Source of the DNA: Halopseudomonas pachastrellae
Lineage (GTDB): Bacteria > Pseudomonadota > Gammaproteobacteria > Pseudomonadales > Pseudomonadaceae
Length of the DNA stretch: 64,000 bases
Reading direction: 5' to 3'
NCBI RefSeq assembly: GCF_900114765.1
Contig: NZ_FOUD01000005.1
Coordinates: forward strand, 62,001 to 126,000
Translations under genes and position numbers: made by a program
Notes under the pieces: generated by a model
Told to the model about the DNA's origin: nothing
The model's input: only the letters and a program-made list of their open reading frames with translations
The model's database searches: none
Shown: one piece after another, positions 18,875 through 26,866 of the stretch
How positions within the stretch are numbered: position 1 is the stretch's first letter
Layout of the letters: every line of letters begins with the position of its first letter

Positions 18875-19894
18875 ATGAGCAACAAGCTGATCAACTATCT
18901 GGAAACCGCCGGCCTGAACTGGGCCGTACCTGTGGTGCGGCTGTGCCGTGGCGAGGATGCCCGCGAGCAGGCCAGCGAACTCTTTACCAAGGTCGGCCTG
19001 CCGCTGATCGCCGTGCTGGTGTTTCTGCTAGTGTGGTCGGTGGGCGCCTCACAGGTGAAAACCAGTCTGGGCGTGCTGCCCGGCCCGACCGCGGTCTGGC
19101 ACCAGGCCGTCAACCTGTACGACGAGCACCAGGTGCAGCGCGACAAGGCGGACGCCTTCTATCAGCGGCAGGAGGAGCGCAACGCCGCCAAGCTGGAGCG
19201 CAACCCCGACGCCGAGATCAAGTGGCGCGAGTACACCGGCAAGCCGACCTTTTTCGACCAGATCGGCACCAGCCTGCTGACGGTGTTTACCGGCTTTGTG
19301 CTGGCGAGCCTGATTGCCATTCCCGTTGGTGTGGCCTGTGGTCTGAGCCCCAAGCTGTACGGCGCGATCAGCCCGCTGGTGCAGATCTTCAAGCCGGTGT
19401 CGCCGCTGGCCTGGTTGCCGATCGTGACCATGGTGGTGAGCGCGGTGTACATCTCTGACGATCCGCTGTTTCAGAAGTCGTTCATTACCTCGGCGGTCAC
19501 CGTGACCCTGTGCTCGCTGTGGCCAACGCTGATCAACACGGCGGTGGCGGTGGCCTCCATCGACAAGGACTGGATCAACGTTGGCCGGGTGATCCGTCTG
19601 AACTGGAGCACCCAGGTATTCAAGATCGCCATCCCGGCGGCACTGCCGATGATCTTCACCGGCCTGCGTCTGTCGCTCGGGGTTGGCTGGATGGTGCTGA
19701 TTGCCGCCGAAATGCTGGCGCAGAACCCGGGGCTGGGTAAGTTCGTCTGGGATGAATTCCAGAACGGCAGCTCCGACTCGCTGGGCCGCATCATGGTTGC
19801 GGTTATCACCATCGGCATCATCGGCTTTTTGCTGGATTGGCTGATGCTGACCCTGCAAGGCTTGCTGTCCCACCAGAAAGTTGCCGGCAACTGA
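18875..19894 (+). CDS. nrtB: Nitrate-type ABC transporter permease
   Basis: Inner-membrane permease of 339 residues. The N-terminal third has one membrane span (about 43-65) and a charged periplasmic stretch. The C-terminal part holds the permease domain with the conserved EAA-type region LRLSLGVGWMVLIAAEML near residues 263-285. NrtB-family members have this layout. It sits between the binding-protein and ATPase genes. Confidence 0.87.
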   Translation: MSNKLINYLETAGLNWAVPVVRLCRGEDAREQASELFTKVGLPLIAVLVFLLVWSVGASQVKTSLGVLPGPTAVWHQAVNLYDEHQVQRDKADAFYQRQEERNAAKLERNPDAEIKWREYTGKPTFFDQIGTSLLTVFTGFVLASLIAIPVGVACGLSPKLYGAISPLVQIFKPVSPLAWLPIVTMVVSAVYISDDPLFQKSFITSAVTVTLCSLWPTLINTAVAVASIDKDWINVGRVIRLNWSTQVFKIAIPAALPMIFTGLRLSLGVGWMVLIAAEMLAQNPGLGKFVWDEFQNGSSDSLGRIMVAVITIGIIGFLLDWLMLTLQGLLSHQKVAGN

Positions 19895-19912
19895 TCATCA
19901 GGAGAATTCACC

Positions 19913-20776
19913 ATGTCTGTTATTGCCATGCGTAAAGAACTGCCCGAGCCGCCGGTCGATATCGCCGGCGAAGCGCCAAGCCGCCCGCGTGCCTTCCTTG
20001 ATCTGTCCGGTGTGTCCATTGACTTTCCGACCCGCAAGGGCCCGTTTCGCGCGCTCGACGACGTTAACCTGAAGATCGCCAAGGGCGAGTTTGTGTCCAT
20101 CATCGGGCACTCCGGCTGCGGCAAGTCGACGGTGCTGAACATTGTTGCCGGCCTGTATCAGGCGACCGAGGGCGGTGCGATCCTCAACGGTCGCGAGGTC
20201 AATCAGCCCGGGCCGGAGCGCGCGGTGGTGTTCCAGAACCACGCGTTGCTGCCCTGGCTGACCTGCTATCAGAACGTCGAGCTGGCAGTAAAAACCGTGT
20301 TCAAGGGCCGCAAGAGCAAGGCCGAGATGCGCGAGTGGATTGAGCACAACCTCAAGCTCGTGCACATGGACCACGCCATTCACAAGTATCCCGCCGAGAT
20401 ATCCGGCGGGATGAAGCAACGGGTAGGGATAGCAAGGGCGTTGGCAATGGAGCCCTCAGTGCTGCTCATGGACGAGCCCTTCGGGGCGCTGGATGCGCTG
20501 ACCCGCGCCCACCTGCAAGACTCGGTGATGGAGATTCAGGCCGATCTGAATAACACCGTGATCATGGTGACCCACGATGTAGACGAGGCGGTTTTGCTGT
20601 CGGACAAGATCGTGATGATGACCAACGGCCCGGCTGCGACTGTAGGCGAGGTGCTGGAGGTGGATTTGGCGCGTCCGCGTGACCGCCTGGCGTTGGCCAG
20701 TGACGAGCGCTACAACTACTTCCGGTCGCAGGTGCTGAGTTTTCTCTACGAGCGCCAGCGCCGGCCGGCGGAGTAA
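19913..20776 (+). CDS. nrtD: Nitrate-type ABC transporter ATPase
   Basis: Cytoplasmic ATPase of 287 residues with Walker A GHSGCGKST near residue 64, signature SGGMKQR and Walker B VLLMDEPFGALDA. It has a single ATPase domain, with no fused NrtA-like regulatory domain as in NrtC. AGGAG precedes the ATG. It ends the operon in front of a strong hairpin terminator. Confidence 0.87.
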   Translation: MSVIAMRKELPEPPVDIAGEAPSRPRAFLDLSGVSIDFPTRKGPFRALDDVNLKIAKGEFVSIIGHSGCGKSTVLNIVAGLYQATEGGAILNGREVNQPGPERAVVFQNHALLPWLTCYQNVELAVKTVFKGRKSKAEMREWIEHNLKLVHMDHAIHKYPAEISGGMKQRVGIARALAMEPSVLLMDEPFGALDALTRAHLQDSVMEIQADLNNTVIMVTHDVDEAVLLSDKIVMMTNGPAATVGEVLEVDLARPRDRLALASDERYNYFRSQVLSFLYERQRRPAE

Positions 20777-20784
20777 CGGTACAA

Positions 20785-20818
20785 AACCAGAAAGGGCCCG
20801 ATTGGGCCCTTTCTGGTT
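20785..20818. terminator. Bidirectional hairpin between nrt operon and tonB
   Basis: A 15-bp perfect stem (AACCAGAAAGGGCCC and its complement) encloses a GATT loop. It lies between the convergent nrt operon and tonB gene, 6 bp beyond the tonB stop. The T-tract is weak on both sides, but the stem and position fit a shared terminator. Confidence 0.7.
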
Positions 20819-20823
20819 ACGGC

Positions 20824-21573
20824 TCAGCGGCCGTTGACGACTTCAAAGTTGACCGGGATGGTCAGTGCCAGCTGCTGCTCGGGCATGTCGTCCGGGAAGG
20901 GCGGGAAGGGCGAGGCCCGTTCCAGCATCTGGATGACCGCACGGTCCAGGCGCGCATAGCCGGAGCTCTGCCTGATCTCCGCTCCGGTGACGCTACCGTC
21001 ACGTTGGATAACGAAGCTCAGCGTGGCGACACCTTCCTCACGCCGGCGGCGCGAGGCCGAAGGATAGCGCTTGTGGCGTGCCAGCTGGGCGGCGATCTTC
21101 GACTTGTAGTCAGTCGAGGCGCCGCCGGCGCCACCGGTGGTCGGCGCGCTGCCAACACCGCTGGAGCGACTCAGCTGTGAGCGGTTTTCCGACTGGCCCG
21201 GCTCAACGGCTTCATTGGCTGTGGGTTGCTCGGGGGCCGGTTCAGGCGCTACCTCTTCCTCACGCGGCGGCTCCGGTTTGGGCTTGGGCTTTTCGCGTAC
21301 CTGAGCCTGTGCCTGCTGGCGCGGTGGCTCTGGCGGTGGCGGCGGTGGGGGCGGCGGCGGAGGTGTCGGCTTGGGCGGCGCGACCTCTTCCGGCTGCTCG
21401 GTTTCTTCGGCTTCACCCAGATCGCCCAGCATGCCCAGGTCAATCTCCACACCCAGCGCACCTTCGGCGGCGGCAGTGGCCACCGGCGCGTTGAAGTTGA
21501 CGTAGGCAAAGACGCCCAGGTGCAGCGCCAGGGCGATGACCAGCGCGACGATCCAGTGCTGAGGACGAATCAT
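20824..21573 (-). CDS. tonB: Energy transducer TonB
   Basis: A 249-residue periplasm-spanning protein. One N-terminal membrane anchor carries the conserved His (ALALHLGVF near residue 19). It is followed by an acidic stretch, a run of eleven prolines and Lys-Pro repeats, a low-complexity linker, and a C-terminal TonB domain with YPSASRRRREEGVATLSFVI near residue 170. It transmits proton-motive energy to outer-membrane receptors. Its ATG overlaps the stop of the upstream exbD gene as ATGA. Confidence 0.9.
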   Translation of the reverse strand: MIRPQHWIVALVIALALHLGVFAYVNFNAPVATAAAEGALGVEIDLGMLGDLGEAEETEQPEEVAPPKPTPPPPPPPPPPPEPPRQQAQAQVREKPKPKPEPPREEEVAPEPAPEQPTANEAVEPGQSENRSQLSRSSGVGSAPTTGGAGGASTDYKSKIAAQLARHKRYPSASRRRREEGVATLSFVIQRDGSVTGAEIRQSSGYARLDRAVIQMLERASPFPPFPDDMPEQQLALTIPVNFEVVNGR

Positions 21574-21998
21574 GGCTGCTCCTCACCGGGCTGGGTCAGC
21601 AGGGTGATACGGCGAAAGCCTGCCGCCTTGATGCGCTGCATCAGCGCCTGCAGGGCTTCGACCGGGACATCACCATCGGCCTTGATGGCCAGGCTGAAGC
21701 TGTCCGGATCTTCGACCTGCTCGAAGGCCGCGATCAGCGGCGCATCAATGTCATCGAGGGCAATCTGCTCATCGTTCAGCCACAGCTGCTTGTCTGCATC
21801 GAGCAGAATCTGCAGGGCTTCGTCATCAACATAGGCCTCGCTGATGGACTCTGGCGGCGACACGAACGCAGCGTCTGACTTGCTGATCTGGCCGGCGACC
21901 ATGAAGAAGATCAGCATCAGAAACACGATGTTGATCAACGGGATCAGCGCATCGTCACCGTTATCCTTGCGGTGGGTGTTCTCGGCAACCAGCTTCAC
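21570..21998 (-). CDS. exbD: ExbD-family protein, second copy (membrane Asp replaced by Asn)
   Basis: A 142-residue ExbD/TolR-family protein with one N-terminal membrane helix and a periplasmic domain. The helix reads LIPLINIVFLMLIFFMV: position 23 is Asn where active ExbD proteins have the essential protonatable Asp (seen as PLIDVVF in the neighbour). It overlaps both neighbours by a few bases (ATGA-type junctions), so it is co-translated. It may act as a structural half of a heteromeric ExbD pair rather than as a proton-conducting subunit. Confidence 0.87.
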   Translation of the reverse strand: MKLVAENTHRKDNGDDALIPLINIVFLMLIFFMVAGQISKSDAAFVSPPESISEAYVDDEALQILLDADKQLWLNDEQIALDDIDAPLIAAFEQVEDPDSFSLAIKADGDVPVEALQALMQRIKAAGFRRITLLTQPGEEQP

Positions 21999-22390
21999 GG
22001 CAACACTCCCGTCATGGAGACCTTCTGGGCACCGGCACGGTGCAGCTGATCCAGCAGGCTGACCAGTGTCTGCGTTTTGACCTCGGGCGCGGCCTCAACC
22101 GCATAGACTGCCTCGGGTGCTTCGGCGACCAGCGTGCGCAGGCCGTCCAGGTCGCTCAGCTGATAGGTCTTGCCATCGTGGGTCACGCGGCCGGCATCGC
22201 TTTCCACGCGCACTACCAGAATCTCATCCGGCGTGTTCTCGGTCTGGTTGGCCGAGGACAGCGAGATTTGCCGCCAGTGCATGAAGTTGGACGAGAGCAT
22301 GAAGAACAGCAGCAGAATGAACACCACATCAATCAGTGGTGTCAGGCTGATACCGCGTCGCTTCTTGCCCGGAAAGGCCTCAAGCTGCAT
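21995..22390 (-). CDS. exbD: Biopolymer transport protein ExbD, first copy
   Basis: A 131-residue ExbD with membrane helix LTPLIDVVFILLLFFML containing the key Asp21 and a periplasmic domain. The start at 22390 (MQLEAFPGKKRRG) is chosen because the family begins there; longer readings add unrelated sequence that lies within exbB. It overlaps the exbB stop by 11 bp. With ExbB it forms the proton channel that powers TonB. Confidence 0.88.
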   Translation of the reverse strand: MQLEAFPGKKRRGISLTPLIDVVFILLLFFMLSSNFMHWRQISLSSANQTENTPDEILVVRVESDAGRVTHDGKTYQLSDLDGLRTLVAEAPEAVYAVEAAPEVKTQTLVSLLDQLHRAGAQKVSMTGVLP

Positions 22391-23270
22391 TGGCCACCTT
22401 CCCGCTGGCGTTGGACTGCGACTTGGGCTGGTGGGTAAAGACCTGGGTGACCGCATCGTTGATGGCGGCGGCAACGCGCTCCACGCGGCGCTCCAGCCAG
22501 CTGTGTACGGCAACGGTGGGGATCGCAACGGCCAGACCGACAGCGGTGGTCAGCAGGGCTTGCCAGATACCGCCCGACAGCACCGACGGATCAACACGGC
22601 TACCAGCCGCTTCCATATTCTGGAAGGCCACGATCATACCCAGTACGGTACCCAGCAGACCCAGCAGCGGCGCCAGGTTGGCAATGACTTCGAGCGGGCG
22701 CAGGAGCATTTTCAGCTGGTTGAGGCGGAAGGTAGCAACGCGCTCCAGCTCCTCGCGCAGCAGCGCTTGATCGGTACCGCTGCGCTTGCCACGCATGGCC
22801 AGCAGCAGAATCGACGGCACGGTTTGGCGCGTGTTCAGCTGAGCGATGGCGTCATCGGTGTGACCCTGATGCCAGAGCGCCAGGCTGCGACGCACGGCGC
22901 GGCTGCCTTCCGGGGCCGGCACATAGAATTGCCACAGCTTGATCAGCAGGATGGTCAGTGCCACGACCGACATGCCCAGCAGAATCCAGACCACCGGGCC
23001 ACCGACGACCAGCCAGTCCTGCAGGGTTTCGGCCAGCGTGCGAGCTGTCTCGGCATTGTCAACTGCAGCGGCCATACTGGGGTCCAGGGGCGCGCCGTTC
23101 AGTGCATCGGCTGCACCGCTCAGACCACCGTCGGGCAGAGCACCCTCGGTGCCCGGAGTCGTCGCATCAGCCGGAGTAGTGGAAGCGCCTGCTGCCGTGG
23201 TTTCAGTGGCGGCAGAGGTGGTTTCGGTTGCGTCTGGAGCGGCGGCTTCGGTGGTCACAGTGGCCTCCAA
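22380..23270 (-). CDS. exbB: MotA/TolQ/ExbB proton channel protein
   Basis: A 296-residue inner-membrane protein. The first 75 residues are an unusual Thr/Ala/Pro-rich, low-complexity extension outside the family core. A first membrane helix follows (VVWILLGMSVVALTILLIKL), then a cytoplasmic loop, then two helices in the conserved block NLAPLLGLLGTVLGMIVAF and ALLTTAVGLAVAIPTVAVH. It leads a four-gene unit exbB-exbD-exbD-tonB with overlapping reading frames and has a Fur-like site 19-40 bp upstream. Confidence 0.88.
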   Translation of the reverse strand: MEATVTTEAAAPDATETTSAATETTAAGASTTPADATTPGTEGALPDGGLSGAADALNGAPLDPSMAAAVDNAETARTLAETLQDWLVVGGPVVWILLGMSVVALTILLIKLWQFYVPAPEGSRAVRRSLALWHQGHTDDAIAQLNTRQTVPSILLLAMRGKRSGTDQALLREELERVATFRLNQLKMLLRPLEVIANLAPLLGLLGTVLGMIVAFQNMEAAGSRVDPSVLSGGIWQALLTTAVGLAVAIPTVAVHSWLERRVERVAAAINDAVTQVFTHQPKSQSNASGKVANAA

Positions 23271-23288
23271 GAGGGAAAATTGAGGCGC

Positions 23289-23310
23289 AAATGATATGGG
23301 TTCTCATTTT
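23289..23310. promoter_or_regulatory. Fur-box-like site upstream of exbB
   Basis: The stretch contains ATGATA and TCTCAT as near-complementary arms within A/T-rich flanks (AAATGATATGGG then TTCTCATTTT). It resembles Fur boxes made of NATAAT-type hexamers and lies just upstream of the exbB start, as expected for iron control of a TonB system. Confidence 0.5.
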
Positions 23311-23395
23311 CTAGTGCAAGCGCTAGTGGCCGGATGTTGCAGCCGAGGGAATTTGACCTGACCAACGGAGTCAATAAAGAAACAAGGGCCCACTT

Positions 23396-23453
23396 GGGAA
23401 GCACTGGTCAATCCCACACGCCAGAGGGCATGGGGCATTAATCAGTGCATCCC
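23396..23453. repeat. Short terminal-repeat palindrome (solo MITE-like element)
   Basis: The left end GGGAAGCACTGGTCAAT and the complement of the right end (GGGATGCACTGATTAAT) are close matches and meet almost back to back. The ends resemble those of the 265-bp element at 45188-45452 and the palindrome at 63726-63753. No coding capacity. Confidence 0.55.
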
Positions 23454-23812
23454 TATTGACCGCCGGATCGCTTGGTCTTAAGGTTCGCTCCGAACGTTGA
23501 GGCTGGCACGATCCATACGGCTCAAGTACTGACGACGAGACAGCAAGACCGTCTTTAATAAGAGGACGGACTTATTGCTTTCGGCGCACGCCTTGGGAAG
23601 TAGGCGAACCAAAGTGGGGATACTGATCAGACGTTCGCACCCCCGGGTTGTGTGTTGGCCGAAAACGTTCAGAGTCGCTTCCGTCGGAAGGCGTACTGCA
23701 GGTTCCTGCTCAGGCGAGCAGAGCGCACGCGTGCACCTCTGCCCTGCATATCTGATCCTCTATTCGTCTCACACGGTCCGTCACCAGAACTTAACGCTTT
23801 GGAGCCGACGCC
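23454..23812 (+). promoter_or_regulatory. Long structured leader region of speC
   Basis: The 542 bp before speC hold no convincing gene. After the palindromic element several hairpins can form: CCGTC/GACGG at 23549-23569, which competes with AATAAG/CTTATT at 23557-23576; CTTCC/GGAAG at 23678-23690; and CTGCTC/GAGCAG at 23706-23721. Mutually exclusive stems near 23550-23576 suggest a regulatory leader. No known riboswitch class was recognised. Confidence 0.4.
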
Positions 23813-24976
23813 ATGTCCATCAAAATGGAAGATTATTTCGACCGCGACACTTTTGGTCGCATCAAGGCCTGTGCCGATCAACACGAAACGCCCTTTCTCG
23901 TCGTTGACCTGAAAACCATTGACCGTGCTTACGACGAGCTGGTCGACGGCTTCCCCTTTGCCAAGGTGTACTACGCGGTAAAGGCCAACCCTGCCAATGA
24001 AGTACTGTCGCTGCTGCGCGACAAAGGCTCCAACTTCGACATCGCCTCCATCTATGAGCTGGAGAAGGTGCTGGCGCTGGGCGTCAAACCCGAACAGATC
24101 AGCTTTGGCAACACCATCAAGAAAGCCCGTCACATCCGTGCTTTCTATGAAAAGGGTGTGCGCCTGTACGCCACCGACTCCGAAGCTGACCTGCGCAACA
24201 TCGCCAAGGCCGCACCGGGTTCGAAAATCTATGTCCGCATCCTGACCGAAGGCTCCACCACCGCCGACTGGCCGCTGTCGCGCAAGTTCGGCTGCCAGAC
24301 CGACATGGCGATGGACCTGCTGGTGCTGGCCAAAGAGCTGGGCCTGGAGCCCTACGGTATTTCTTTCCACGTCGGTTCGCAGCAGCGCGACATCGGCGCC
24401 TGGGATGCTGCCATTGCCAAGGTCAAGGTGATCTTCGAGCGCCTGAAAGAGGAAGACAACATCACCCTGAAGATGATCAACATGGGTGGCGGCTTCCCGG
24501 CCAACTACATCACCAAGACCAACACCCTGCAGACCTACGCGGAAGAGATCACCCGCTTCCTGCAGGAAGACTTTGGTGACGAGCTGCCGGAAATCATCCT
24601 CGAGCCAGGCCGCTCCTTGATCGCCAACGCCGGTATTCTGGTCAGTGAAGTGGTGCTGGTATCGCGCAAGTCGCACACCGCACTGGAGCGCTGGGTGTAT
24701 ACCGACGTGGGCAAGTTCTCCGGCCTGATCGAAACCATGGACGAGTCCATCAAGTTCCCGCTGTGGACCGAGAAGCAGGGTGAACTGGAAGAAGCCGTCA
24801 TCGCCGGCCCGACCTGCGACAGCGCCGACATCATGTACGAGCACTACAAATACGGCCTGCCGCTGAACCTGGCCATCGGCGACCGTCTGTACTGGCTGTC
24901 CACCGGTGCCTACACCACCAGCTACAGCGCCATCGAGTTCAACGGCTTCCCGCCGCTGGAAGCGATCTATGTCTGA
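23813..24976 (+). CDS. speC: Ornithine decarboxylase (PLP, alanine-racemase fold)
   Basis: Decarboxylates ornithine to putrescine. The 387-residue protein belongs to the eukaryote-like (alanine-racemase fold) ODC family used by Pseudomonas. PLP-binding Lys57 lies in YYAVKANP. HVGSQQ, the GGG of NMGGGFP and EPGR are cofactor-binding motifs. Cys335 in GPTCDSAD is the active-site Cys contributed across the dimer. GGAG lies 8 bp before the ATG. It is monocistronic, followed by a hairpin over the stop codon and a strong terminator. Confidence 0.9.
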   Translation: MSIKMEDYFDRDTFGRIKACADQHETPFLVVDLKTIDRAYDELVDGFPFAKVYYAVKANPANEVLSLLRDKGSNFDIASIYELEKVLALGVKPEQISFGNTIKKARHIRAFYEKGVRLYATDSEADLRNIAKAAPGSKIYVRILTEGSTTADWPLSRKFGCQTDMAMDLLVLAKELGLEPYGISFHVGSQQRDIGAWDAAIAKVKVIFERLKEEDNITLKMINMGGGFPANYITKTNTLQTYAEEITRFLQEDFGDELPEIILEPGRSLIANAGILVSEVVLVSRKSHTALERWVYTDVGKFSGLIETMDESIKFPLWTEKQGELEEAVIAGPTCDSADIMYEHYKYGLPLNLAIGDRLYWLSTGAYTTSYSAIEFNGFPPLEAIYV

Positions 24977-24995
24977 CGCGCGCAGCGCGTCAGAC
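24971..24995 (+). other. Hairpin overlapping the speC stop codon
   Basis: GTCTGACGCG and CGCGTCAGAC form a perfect 10-bp stem around CGCAG. The speC stop codon (24974-24976) lies in the left arm. Probably an mRNA 3' stabiliser. Confidence 0.5.
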
Positions 24996-25025
24996 AGCGG
25001 CAAGCGGTAAGCTTCAAGCTGCAAG
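24996..25025 (+). repeat. REP-like repeat, left copy
   Basis: A 30-bp unit starting AGCGGCAAGC and ending CTGCAAG. It matches the complement of 26823-26852 in 26 of 30 positions. The two copies bracket the two-gene module in inverted orientation. Confidence 0.6.
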
Positions 25026-25027
25026 AG

Positions 25028-25061
25028 AAAACCCCGCGTCGGAAATGGCGCGGGGTTTTTG
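25028..25061 (+). terminator. Intrinsic terminator after speC
   Basis: AAAACCCCGCG and CGCGGGGTTTT form an 11-bp stem followed by a T-tract, 52 bp beyond the speC stop codon. Confidence 0.85.
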
Positions 25062-25184
25062 TTTGTGGGGCACAGGTCGCAGTTTCAATGTGCCGGCAGA
25101 TGGTGTGCCAAGCAGCGGGTCACGGGTTGCTCTCGGGTTTGTTACATTTCGGGCAGGACACACAGACCGCATATAGGGAGTCGT

Positions 25185-25934
25185 ATGCTTGAGATTGCGT
25201 TTTGGGGACTGATCGGACTGGTGCTGATTGGGCCGCTGTTTATGAATCTGGTCGGCCCTTTCATCGTTTGGCGGACGCAAAAAATTCCAACCATCGTCCA
25301 GTTTGAACCACTGTCCGATGATGACTTTTTCGAGCGATGCACTGAGGGTGTCCCCTATTTTGACGAGCAAATGATGGATGCTGGGTTCGTTGTGGTAGGC
25401 AACTCGTCACTGCACGATAGTCACACCGATACTTGGTTCCGCGTCTACTGGCACGAGCACCTGAAGTTGGCAGGAACGGTCGTCGGCATCAGTGCGACCA
25501 ATCAGCCTGATCTTACCTACTGCGAGTTCTCGCAGAAATTCGTGGATGGCCGTTGGTTGAATGTTCTCAATGGCAACCGGCCGGAAGCTTATCCGCCGCT
25601 ACCCATCAAACAGAGCTTCCAGTTCCCCAAGGTGATGGTTGTCGAGCAGTTGCTGTCGCTGCACGCGCAGCTGCGTCAGTGCCTGAAGGGCGATTCACGG
25701 CCAGTTGATTACCAAGCGGAGCAAGGCTTCGCCGAGATCACCGCCTTTCTGCGCGAAGAGTCGGATGCGCTGTTGGCCAAAGGATTGGTGAAGCCGGAAA
25801 TTGATCCAGACGGGAAGCGGTCACTCACGCTGTACGGGGCGTTTGTGATGACGTGGCGCTCGGTGTGGCCAGGGCGGGTGATCGTGCTGGCGTTGAAGCG
25901 GCGAGATGCTATGCGGGTTATAGCGGGTGGCTAA
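25185..25934 (+). CDS. Hypothetical protein with N-terminal membrane anchor
   Basis: A 249-residue protein not assigned to a family. Residues 4-26 (IAFWGLIGLVLIGPLFMNLVGPF) form one hydrophobic helix, likely an anchor, and the rest is soluble and rich in aromatic residues. AGGGAG lies 7 bp before the ATG at 25185, which favours this start over an upstream in-frame one. Base composition is lower in GC than its neighbours. It converges with an HNH nuclease gene, and the two together sit between inverted REP-like repeats. Confidence 0.65.
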   Translation: MLEIAFWGLIGLVLIGPLFMNLVGPFIVWRTQKIPTIVQFEPLSDDDFFERCTEGVPYFDEQMMDAGFVVVGNSSLHDSHTDTWFRVYWHEHLKLAGTVVGISATNQPDLTYCEFSQKFVDGRWLNVLNGNRPEAYPPLPIKQSFQFPKVMVVEQLLSLHAQLRQCLKGDSRPVDYQAEQGFAEITAFLREESDALLAKGLVKPEIDPDGKRSLTLYGAFVMTWRSVWPGRVIVLALKRRDAMRVIAGG

Positions 25935-25947
25935 TGATGGCTGTGTT

Positions 25948-26712
25948 TCAAAGTGGCTCACCTACGAAGCAATGTTCGCGATGCCACGCTAGTAGGGTCG
26001 CGTCGGGTGAGAACTTACTTGGAAGCTGCAAGACGGCTCCTTGGTGAGCGAAGAAGGTGGCTGCCATATACGTGTTGCGTTGTTGGTCACGCAGTTCATT
26101 CGATAGGACGAGTCGGTAGTCGTCGGAGAACGTGATAAGCCCGCTGTCGAAAGCCTTGTCGAACATCAGGCTTAAGCACAGCCCGTTACTTGGGTTGAGC
26201 CGGTTTTGGATGTCGATGCGCCATGGGCGAATATGGCTGGCGATTAGGAAACGGTCATCGCTCAGTCCAGTGATACAGCAGCTATTGTTGTAGGCCGATA
26301 GAACTGCAGCACGAAATAGCTGTTGGCCCTTGCGGACTTTGGTTTTAGCGAAATGATCAGACTCTTGGTAAGAGGATGGATCTTCAGGCTCTTTGGTTGT
26401 TTCTGTACCAAGCGCAAAAGCCAGGGCTTGTTCCGCTAGTGGCATTACCGTGGACGTGTCACTGGTAAAGGTTTGCCACATCTGACGGTCAAGCTCTGAC
26501 GCTCCAGGTAGGCCCTTTCGGCCAGTGCCGGTTATTTGGGGGTCAAGACTAGCGAGATTGCTTAGCTTCATTGCCAGCGAGTCCGGCGTGCGTTGCAACG
26601 ACTTGGCAGCCTGAATAATTAGCGGCTGGCGACGGTGAAACTGGCCAAATGGCAGTTGGCAATACAAGCCGAGCGCGACAAGTAACTCGTCCTGAGTCCA
26701 GCGCTTTGCCAT
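25948..26712 (-). CDS. HNH endonuclease
   Basis: A 254-residue protein with a C-terminal HNH nuclease domain. CCITG (near residue 153), SHIRPW (near 166) and the NPSNGLCLSLMFDKAFDSGLI block form the HNH_2-type fold, with metal-binding His and Asn residues. The N-terminal part is a helical region seen in restriction-like HNH proteins. AAGGAGGT lies 4-11 bp before the start at 26712. GC is lower than in neighbours. No methyltransferase gene is adjacent, so it may be an orphan restriction-type or modification-dependent nuclease. Confidence 0.82.
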   Translation of the reverse strand: MAKRWTQDELLVALGLYCQLPFGQFHRRQPLIIQAAKSLQRTPDSLAMKLSNLASLDPQITGTGRKGLPGASELDRQMWQTFTSDTSTVMPLAEQALAFALGTETTKEPEDPSSYQESDHFAKTKVRKGQQLFRAAVLSAYNNSCCITGLSDDRFLIASHIRPWRIDIQNRLNPSNGLCLSLMFDKAFDSGLITFSDDYRLVLSNELRDQQRNTYMAATFFAHQGAVLQLPSKFSPDATLLAWHREHCFVGEPL

Positions 26713-26759
26713 ACAACCTCCTTGTGTGTGGGGAGTGAGCATCCTACCGCAATACAAAC

Positions 26760-26795
26760 AAAAAGCCCGCCCCTGAACCCAGGGGCGGGCTTTTT
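26760..26795. terminator. Bidirectional terminator between HNH and SDR genes
   Basis: AAAAAGCCCGCCCCTG and its complement form a long GC stem flanked by an A-tract and TTTTT. It can work in both directions; on the minus strand it lies upstream of the HNH gene and beyond the end of the SDR gene. Confidence 0.85.
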
Positions 26796-26822
26796 AACAT
26801 CGGGCAGCGCTTTTGCCGTTAG

Positions 26823-26852
26823 CTTGCCGCTTGAGGCTTAAAGCTTGCCGCT
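26823..26852 (-). repeat. REP-like repeat, right copy
   Basis: The complement of this 30-bp unit starts AGCGGCAAGC and matches the unit at 24996-25025 in 26 of 30 positions, in inverted orientation. Confidence 0.6.
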
Positions 26853-26866
26853 CCAGAAGTGAGCCG

